Source: Cephalotus follicularis
Taxonomy: Eukaryota > Streptophyta > Magnoliopsida > Oxalidales > Cephalotaceae
NCBI GenBank assembly: GCA_001972305.1
Contig: BDDD01001467.1
Span: forward strand, 358,371 to 422,370
DNA: 64,000 nucleotides
Reading direction: 5' to 3'
The position numbers were made by a program, and so were the translations under genes. Each line of letters opens with the position of its first letter. Position 1 is the first letter of the stretch. Positions 55,085 through 62,844 of the stretch are shown in pieces. A model generated the notes under the pieces. The model was not told the origin of the DNA, searched no databases, and saw nothing but the letters and a program-made list of their open reading frames with translations.

Positions 55085-55930
55085 CTTCAAGGAATTTCGT
55101 CCTCGAAATTAAACAGTACTAAAACAAGAGAGGGTAAGGTTCTCTAATATCCTCCTCGCGTTCCCAAGTCGCCTCATCGGGTCGATGGAACTGCCACTGA
55201 ACCTTCACCATAGGGATGGTTCTGTTCCTCAATACCGGCAACTATTCGAAAGAAAGGTCATCTCGCACAAGAATTGCATCATAACTCAAGACATGTGACG
55301 GGTCTCGAATATATCTCCTCAGACACATGGAAGACGTTGTGCACATTTGACAGTGCATGAGGTAAAGCAAGATGGTAAGCCACCTCCCCAACTCTCTCTA
55401 GAATCTCGAAGGGACCAATGTAGTACGGAGATAACTTGCCATTCTTCCCAAATCTCTGCACGCCCTTCCATGGCGAAACCTTTAGAAACACGTGATCACC
55501 AACGTCAAATGTCAGAGGCCTCCTCTTGACGTTGTCCACATAGCTCTTCTGCCAGCTATGAGCTGCAAGCAGCTTCTCCCTGATAAACCTGACTTTCTCA
55601 GAAGTCTCCTCCACAAAATCAGACCCAAGCAAAGGTCACTCACCAACCTCATCCCAACAAAAGGGTGATCTACACATTCTTCCATACAGTGCCTCATATG
55701 GTGCCATGCTAGTACTGGAATTATAGCTGTTATTATAAGAAAACTCTATCAAAGGAACGTGCTCCTCCCAAGTACCAACAAAGTCAATAATACAAGCTCG
55801 GAGCATATCCTCCAAGGTCTGGATGGTACGCTCTGACTGGCCAACTGTCTGTAGGTGGAAGGCTGTGCTCAAGTTTAGCTTCGTCCCAAAAGCTGTCTAA
55901 AACCTCTTCCAAAAGTTGGAAGTGAAAATC
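55085..55930 (-). pseudogene. pol: TK5 integrase C-terminal half
   Basis: Begins in the core after the second Asp (NFWKRF) and retains [19 protein letters not shown] (catalytic Glu), [19 protein letters not shown], a TGA after DEVGE (about 55635), VFLKVSPWKGVQRFGKNGKL and GPFEILERVGEVAY. Then comes a frameshift after VFHVS that garbles the chromodomain. It follows the TK5 PPT (TCCACCCCTCCTTC, 55075-55088, plus strand) and is fused upstream to TK4 protease sequence. Confidence 0.87.
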
Positions 55931-55994
55931 GACCCTTGAGACATCCCTCACAAAAGCTAGAAACCCTTGAGACATCCCTCACAAAAGGTAGAAA
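55931..55994. repeat. 32-bp tandem duplication at the TK5/TK4 junction
   Basis: CCCTTGAGACATCCCTCACA appears twice in a row, each time followed by AAAG(C/G)TAGAAA-type bases. The single-copy form lies at about 50410-50442 in TK4 copy a. The duplication sits exactly where TK5 integrase meets TK4 protease-linker sequence. Confidence 0.85.
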
Positions 55995-57623
55995 CCCTTC
56001 GGCGCCCTTAGCTACCAACTTCTGAGCTTTCATGACAGATATGATCTTAACATCTTTCATAGGCCGTGTACCCTAATAAATAAAATTAGGTCGATCCAGT
56101 TCTCCAAACAGAATCCTCCGAGCATGACAATCAATCGTAGCCCGATGGCGCTCCAACCAATCCATACCCAGAATCATATCGAAATCATACATATCCATAG
56201 GAAAAAGATCCGTATCACGAACCCGATCATCGAAAACAATAGGGCAAGCATAAAAACACTCAGATATCACAACGGATGTCCCCATAGGAGTAGAAAGAAC
56301 CAAAGCTGGATCAAACAATTGTGAAGGCATCCCAAGATGCTGAACAAAAGATCTCGCTACAACCGAGTGCGTCGATCCGGTATCATATAACACATAAGCT
56401 CTACGGTTACCAACAGAAATAAAACCCGAAACCGTACCTGGAGCATTAGCTGCCTGATGAGTCATAATTGCAAAGACTCGGCCTCCCACGTTGCGCTGCC
56501 CAACATCCGCACCATAACCCTTCCTTTCCTTAGCACGAGGATCCTGACAATCCTTCACGTAGTGTCCCATCTGTCCACATAAAAAATAGGCCCCACTGAC
56601 TTTATAACAGGTACCGACTGGATGATACCTACCACAAGTATCACATTTAGTAATCTGAACATTGGGGTTACCCCCACCAGCTCCCTGTGCATTCTTCTGA
56701 TCATTTCCTTGCTGACACTGTTGAACACCATCTTTATTCTGCTTGTGATCTCTCTTTCGTTGTTTACCTCCTCTGCCCCTGTTCCATGAACTGCCTTGAC
56801 CCTTGCTCTGCTGTCCAGAATCTTGTTCATTCCTATTCCGCTTTTTATCCCCTTCCTGACGTGCTGCTTGGAAATCCAATCTCTCTAATTCAATGTTTTT
56901 CGCGGCATTTGCAACTTCAGCTACACTTGCAAGCTTGGAGTTTATCAGCTTTCCCCTTAACTTGTAATGCAGCTTCCACTTGAACTTTTCAGCTTGCTCT
57001 GATGCTGACCCCGCCGCAGATCCAGCAAACCCAGCCAATCTAGTGAAACGGGCCAAGAACTCATAAACTGTTTCTCCATCCTTCTGCCTGATGTTCACGA
57101 ATTCCCTAACATAGGCCTCCTTATCAGCAGTGGGGAAATACTGCTGATAGAAAACATCCCGGAACTCAGACCACAACAGAGCATCTGCATAACCTTCACC
57201 CTTAGCCAAATTCAAAGTATTCCACCATTTCTGAGCGTCTCCTTCGAGTTTGTAAGCCGCCAACCTTACCTTCTGCTGATCATCACACCTTAGAACACTA
57301 AAAATCTTCTCCATGTGTGCTATCCAGTGTTCGGCTTCCACGGGTGTCACAGCCGAACTGAAAGACTGCTGCCTCTATTTCTGAAACCGCTCAAGCCAAA
57401 CATGAGTAGGTGTGCCATGCCTATCCCCAGTTTCCATATCCCTCTGAACTTCTGTCGGAGCATTCTCATCAAAAACTTGTTCCCGATTCTGTTGTTGCAT
57501 TACACGATTCACTTCCTGAGTAACTGCCTGACAAACCAACTCTTCCACAGAAGGCTCGTTTCTGACTTCATTTCGAGCCCCAGGTGGTGCAGTTCTCTGA
57601 GGAGTGTTTCTTGTACGTACCAT
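55935..57623 (-). pseudogene. gag: TK4 gag-protease copy b
   Basis: ATG 57623 (MVRTRNTPQRTAPPGAR) is the complete Gag start. One TAG at 57375-57377 (Gln in the ancestor) splits it; the rest is open to 56073. Capsid YKLEGDAQKWW, LTRFN-like FLARFTRLAGFAG; zinc knuckles CDTCGRYHPVGTC and a second one with one Cys kept (FLCGQMGHYVKDC, first Cys now Tyr). The protease active site is DTG (VLYDTGSTHS), FDMILGMDWLERHRATIDCHAR. TAG 56073 is shared with copy a. After MKDVKIISVMKAQKLVAKGAEGF it enters the duplicated junction. Confidence 0.9.
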
Positions 57624-57777
57624 CTACGAAGGAAACCGAAACACGTGATATCAAACCGAAACACAAGAATCAAAACAGAAAGCATATCAGAAAGGCCGAA
57701 ACATAGCAGTCCTAACCCAAGTCTACCCAAGCTCATAGGTCAAACCTACTTAGGTCTTCTAAGGAACAAAGCCTAAT

Positions 57778-57788
57778 CTTTGATACCA
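57778..57788 (-). other. TK4 primer-binding site, initiator tRNA-Met
   Basis: Minus strand TGGTATCAAAG, one change from TGGTATCAGAG, five bases from the LTR end at 57794. Confidence 0.85.
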
Positions 57789-57793
57789 TAAAT

Positions 57794-59654
57794 TGTAACA
57801 CCCCCGAACTGTGGGAGTCGCCACAGATGCATATACCAAAACTTAACATAACTAATCCTACTAGAGAAGTTCATCTTTATTAAATACGTGATGGTTTAAA
57901 GCATATCCAATAGCATACTGAAACTGATCATAAACTGAAACTTATTCATAATCCAAAAGTCGTAACTGAAATTAACATATTGTTTATTTAAACAGGTCCA
58001 CTATGACCACATAAACACAAAGGGATCAGCTCCTAGAACATCCTCAAACTTATGGGAGCCACTCTCATCACACATGGCCCCGTCGCTCCTGATAACCTGC
58101 CGCATGGAAACAGAAACGCGGCTGAGCAAACCTCAGTCCGAATATAGAATGTAAAACAAGTAAACGATATTTTAAAGCAAGAAGATTTCAACAGTACTTT
58201 AAAGCAGAAATCTTAAGCAATAAAATAGTTTAAACATACTTTATAAATGTCCACGGCAAAACATATAAACCAAATTCATAACTTGAAACCATAAAGTATA
58301 CGTTTCCAAAACATAGGTTCCATAACTGAGCACCGAAACCCAAAACATATCAGAAACACATAGTAGCAAGGGGTTCGCGACACCCACATTGCCAAATGGA
58401 ATTGCAGTGTATGGCACTACACACACAATTCCCCATACCATATCCCAAAACATATAACTAGGATCGATCCATACGCCTCTATCACAAATCCTATCCAAGG
58501 ATATCCCAGAGAGACGCCGTAAACTAATCACACCGTTACGGAAAGTGTCATGCCCCCGTGCCAGGCCCACAACATGCCTATGGTACCCCCATAGGTGGTT
58601 ATAAAAGCTCAGTATTTCACCATTTCAAAAAGCTTTGATTTCATCAAATCAATTTAAGATACATAGAAAGGTTTCCCAAAACAAAATCATAAATCATTCT
58701 CAAACGATATATTTTCACATATACTTTCATATTCAAAATGCAACTCTTTTATTTTAACAATAAAGAGACATTTGCACAACATTTCGTAATGTAACATAGC
58801 TGAATTCATTAAGCCAGAAAATATTCATTTCAATAAAATATCAACTGACTTTATTCAGAAGCATACAAAAAATATACTTTAACATGTTCATAAAACTGAA
58901 TTTATTTCAAATAATTCAGATATCCAAAACTGATTTTATTCTCAAATAGAACTGAATTTGTACTCTAATAAAATCAGTAACTGTATATCAAAGAAACGAA
59001 GATCCGTACCTTAGAAGGTCAAAAATCTAAACAAACTAGAATACCGAATAAAAGCACCCTAGAAATGTCCTCAACTCCTCCACGAATGATATTAGGGCCT
59101 AAACATATGAGTCCAAACATCACATAACATAAAAAAGATCAAAACATCAAAACTACCATAAAGCGTCGACAGTTTATACTTAGGCGTCGACGGTTTCTCT
59201 GTATAAAAGGACAAAGCGTCGAGCAAAGAGTCGACTGACCAAAGCACAGAAGAGTACAAAGCGGCGACGCTCAAGGATTAAGCGTCGACGGTTTGCGTCA
59301 GACACAGAATACCAGTGCAGAAACTAGTTTCAAATCTATGATCAAACCTGGTTTTTGATAAACACGATGCGTAATTAACAACATGTAAGTTCAGCGACAT
59401 GTTATATTACTTCAACAACGCCAGAATAACCCTATGATCTCATGCAAAGTATAAAACACATTTTGAATTGAAATTTTCGGATATTTAAACAGTTTGTGCA
59501 AACCTAACTACAATCCGAATTTCTTTGTATTTGTGCCCAGAAATCAAAAATAGAAGAATTTCAAACTAAAAATCAAAGCGTTCACAAACCATAGCATATA
59601 TCAAAACGTATAAACCCAACATAAAACATGTAAGCATAGAAACGGGATATTACA
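57794..59654 (-). repeat. TK4 outer right LTR with 640-bp internal deletion
   Basis: Same ends as the left LTR, but about 640 bp are missing at about 59528, between a TTTCTTTGT and a CTTTGTG (TTTGT microhomology). The deleted part includes array 1. Array 2 remains at 59160-59305. Confidence 0.92.
59160..59305. promoter_or_regulatory. TK4 right LTR TCGA array 2
   Basis: AAGCGTCGACAGTTT, AGGCGTCGACGGTTT, AGCGTCGAGC, AGTCGACTG, GCGGCGACGC and AAGCGTCGACGGTTT, the same order as 46320-46460. Confidence 0.82.
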
Positions 59655-60676
59655 TTATTACAACTCAGAAGAACAGAAAACCGACAACAATAACATAAAG
59701 GCTTGTTCTTCGTCAATGCTAGTCCAACATCGTCCACTGCATCAATAGGTAAAGTAGGGGGTTAGCCTTTGTCCTCACTCGGCTAAGTCATAAAAGCAGC
59801 TCGGGATCAATATTAAATGCATGTCAGGTAATGGATGCATAAATGATGTAGTGCAGGAAATACCAATATATATATATATATATATATGAAAAATATATAT
59901 ATATTAGCAGTACAGTAAAAATAACAGTTGGTACATATATATGAAAATTATATGTATGCAAGAACAGTACAGTTGTAACCTGGCAAAGGCTACATCAACA
60001 GGCACAGAAATGTCCGAAAAGGACCAACAGGCAGTACAGTAAGTCCGTAAGAGGACCACAACAGGCAGACAGTATGTGTAACGCCGCCAACTCCTGGCCC
60101 CGCGCTACACTCCCACTTTGGTCCCTCCTCCAGGCAACCAAGCGAGACAACAGGTACAGTACAGTGAGTCACCCAGCCAACACCTGGCCCCTAGGTCAAC
60201 CCTACCACTGGCCAGCGCTGGCAGTCTCCGCCATGCAACCAGTGGCTCAAGCACAACCACATAGAAGTTCATAGAGCAAACAGTGAATCAAACAGTAAAT
60301 AGTGCAGTAAACAGTACAGTGGTGATCGTTTAGATCGACAACAGGCAGTTGATTTTCAAATATTTGGAAAGTGTTAATATTTGAAATATGTATTTCTAAT
60401 AGATAGAAAATACTTAACAATTCAGTAGTGGAAATCGCTTCCAGTTCGTTCAAAAATAAGTTATTAGTCAATACATATTTTCATAATCAAAATAGCGCAT
60501 TCCAAGTTCACATATGCATTTATAAATATCATAACTTTAGAAATCATAAACGATTTACAATAGTAAACAAACAGGCAGTAAACAGTGTATATGCAATGCA
60601 TACAAATGTTCAAATGCACCCAAACAGGAATCAGGTTCGTTTCGCATTGTTAGATAAGGAAACCTCTAAACAGTAC

Positions 60677-61035
60677 CAAAAGACATCGATGTCTATTAAA
60701 AGGCGTCGATGTCTTTGTCCATCAACGTCGATGTCAAAGTCCTTAGTGTCAGCGCGTTCCACTGTTTAAAGACGTCGATGTCCATTTTATACGCATTGAC
60801 GCTCAAGGTCTTTAAATTTTGAATCTAAACCCTAAACCTTTAAACGTCAGTGTATTGCGTACGGCGTCGACGCGTTACGGTAGGAACCTTAGGCGTCGAC
60901 GTGTAATACGTAAAAACCCAAGCAGATAGCCTAAGGCGTCGATGTTTTTCCAAAGACGTCGACCTGTTTCGCGTCAATAACCAAGCAAATAACCAAAGGC
61001 GTCGATGTGCTTAAAAGGCGTCAACGTGTTTCGAG
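60677..61035. promoter_or_regulatory. TK3 5' LTR TCGA array 2
   Basis: Starts with the perfect palindrome AGACATCGATGTCT (60681-60694) and repeats the order of 39655-40000, with an extra insertion (AAATTTTGAATCTAAACCC) near 60815-60840. Confidence 0.87.
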
Positions 61036-61781
61036 TAGCATTCGTCTTCTTCCTCACGACGTAAATAGGCAGTGGCCATTACAAACCATATACATGCAAA
61101 ATAACATGTAATCAAGGCCGAAAACCAACATAACTATACATATCACATATCTAGCATAACATGGCATCGATCCAGTGAGCAAAATCAATTCAGTAATCAT
61201 GCAATTTATACACCAAAACCATAGTCCATGCATGAACATTAATCTCAAGATTGCAGTTATGGCTTCCCCTACCTTTTTGTTCCAAGTTAGGAACTAGAAA
61301 GTCCACCTCTTTGCGTTCCAAAACGGTCACAGCAGCCTCTAGGTCCGTCCCATTGCTGCAAGCCACCAGCCCCAAGTTCCAAGCTCTAACCAAGTTCAAC
61401 AATGGTGGAAACGTTTGTCCCTCCTCACTGTTTCTTTTGTGTTTTCCTTTCTCTTATTTTTTCCTCATCGTTCGTTTTGGGAAGATAAGGGAGTCTTATG
61501 GAGGTTGAAGTTTGTTTCCCTCTGCACCACCGCCAGAATCTCCTCTTTCTTCACACCTTCTCCACACATGGTTGCATGGCGCACCATGTGTCTCCCCTTT
61601 GCTGCCAAGGCCAATGCATGCTCTCACATGCCTTCCCACTCCTGCCATTTCAGTCCTAGCAGTTCACGGTACCATATTGCATGCTCAACACGTCATGATC
61701 GGCATGTTAAAATGCCTAGATAGTGCCCCCCTTGCACGTTATTTTGTCAGCAGAGTAATGTGCCTGACATTCAATGTTGCG

Positions 61782-61935
61782 CATCGACGTCTTTTTAAAA
61801 GGCGTCGACGTCTTTTCCCTTTTTACGCGAGGTCATTGATGTCCTTGCCTGCATCGATGTGCATGTGCATGCAGTTACGTGCGTCTCTCAGACCCAAAGA
61901 CATCGATGTGATCCGGAAGGCGTCGACGCGTTTTT
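61782..61935. promoter_or_regulatory. TK3 5' LTR TCGA array 1
   Basis: GCATCGACGTCTTTT, AAGGCGTCGACGTCTTTT, AGGTCATTGATGTCC, GCATCGATGTG, AGACATCGATGTG, AAGGCGTCGACGCG. Confidence 0.85.
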
Positions 61936-62720
61936 CCCAAAACATTGTCGTTTTACCCTTTTAACATTCCTTTAACATTTTTACTCTAAAATTTAACATT
62001 ATTAGAGTTTGGAAAACATCATCAAAGTCTTGGAAATCCATCACTTTATTAATTCCACAATAAAAACACATTACATTGTGAAATTACAATATAGGAAAAT
62101 CTCGGGCGTTACAGTTAATCCCATGGTGCTAGTTTTTCCTCAGTCTTTAGCAAAAAATCCCTAGGTGAAGGTAGGGTAGTTTTGTGGGAACCTTGTCCCC
62201 GGGCATAGTTATCCCTGGACATAGGGCGTCCTCGAGCGTGGGTCACAAATGCTAGTGATAGTGGACCTTTCCTTAGTTTTGCCCGATCTCCTGACCACAG
62301 ACCAGGAAAGTTGCTTGAGATGTTTTGATGTCTGACCCTACGCTGACCTCTTGAGTGCTTGGGCGTAGTGTGATCCCAGTCCCTTAGTGTGATTTAGGCA
62401 TTTGGGGGAGATCGGGTAGTTGTCCCCTGCAAGGAGCTTGTCCCCGGGCCTTAGAGTTGATCTCAGGCTTAAGGCTTAGACTTATATGTCATCTTCTGTG
62501 CACGGGCGTTCTTTTGTTTTAATGCTCTAGAGAGCGTGGCCATCTGGAGAGTTTGGATAGCTGTCCTCATCGATGTGCTTCCACGTCTGACCTCTTGGCT
62601 TCGATGGTCTGGCCTTTGTGTTGGAGTTGGTGTTTGAGGTTGAGGATCCATGTGGTGGATCCTTCCTCCTGTCACGGTCGTCTCCCCTGGTGTGTTTCAG
62701 GAACGGGGCATGTCAGTGTT

Positions 62721-62840
62721 ACTATACGGGACACATTCTCAGGAGAATACTGATTGTCATAATAATTCAAGCATTCTTCATTAAACATGACTTGCAAACT
62801 GGCACCAAGAACACATAGGGCTGCTTTGATTGACGTGATT
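62721..62840 (-). pseudogene. gag: Athila/Tat-type gag zinc-finger remnant
   Basis: Read leftward across S1, the minus strand gives a decayed knuckle-like CSWCQFASHV followed (one frame over) by NEECLNYYDNQYSPENV and PYSN, which joins the TYNPGW motif at 26475 once S1 and one GTGTT are removed. Short, with at least one stop and one frameshift. The position upstream of the NPGWRNHPNFSW motif fits Athila/Tat Gag order. Confidence 0.55.
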
Positions 62841-62844
62841 TACT

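Larger units (their letters stand above)
44959..59654 (-). mobile_element. TK4: rearranged tandem Tekay element in the TK3 LTR
   Basis: Flanked by perfect TTATT (44954-44958 and 59655-59659). Minus-strand order from the right: LTR (59654-57794), primer site, gag-protease (57623-55935), then a TK5 integrase and LTR start (55930-53649), then a truncated TK4-family LTR (53648-51834), a second gag-protease-RT-RNase H-integrase (51833-47512), PPT and the outer LTR (47459-44959). So there are three LTRs of one family, two internal regions (one nearly complete, one mostly replaced) and a foreign piece. The family is related to TK1. One integration followed by unequal recombination and patch repair is my reading. 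Confidence 0.82.
28630..62113 (-). mobile_element. TK3: Tekay-type gypsy element hosting TK2 and TK4
   Basis: On the minus strand: 5' LTR 62113 to 59660 plus 44958 to 44658, primer site 44642-44653, internal region 44641 to 41055, PPT 41055-41068, 3' LTR 41054 to 38532 plus 28819 to 28630. TK2 sits in one LTR and TK4 in the other. Flanks are GTTA on both sides (28626-28629, 62114-62117), so a 4-bp or eroded 5-bp duplication inside S1. Gag has lost its capsid domain, protease and the RT N-terminus are gone, and integrase carries stops. Confidence 0.88.
59660..62113 (-). repeat. TK3 5' LTR, main part
   Basis: Continues 44658-44958. Minus strand starts TGTAACGCCCGAG at 62113. Arrays at 61782-61935 and 60677-61035; donor box GT 61271-61272. 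The acceptor AG seen in the other LTR (38730) is changed here (TTTACCT at about 59750). A TA-rich microsatellite lies at about 59868-59905. Confidence 0.9.
26481..62715 (+). mobile_element. Solo LTR S1, interrupted by TK3 and its inserts
   Basis: Parts are 26481-28629 and 62114-62715, together about 2.75 kb. It starts TGTAACGACTCG and ends GGGGCATGTCA. GTGTT flanks both ends (26476-26480 and 62716-62720), a perfect 5-bp target duplication, and removing it rejoins the Athila-like gag frame (SNTYNPGW). No gag or pol of its own is present, so it is a solo LTR. An acceptor-like CTCAGTTTTTGTGCAG at 28286-28301 resembles the other LTRs. It lacks a TCGA array. Confidence 0.85.

Noticed and set aside
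4840-57788. tRNA-Met genes at the TGGTATCAGAG sites
   Set aside because: Only the 11-14 bases complementary to the tRNA 3' end are present, always next to an LTR. They are primer sites.
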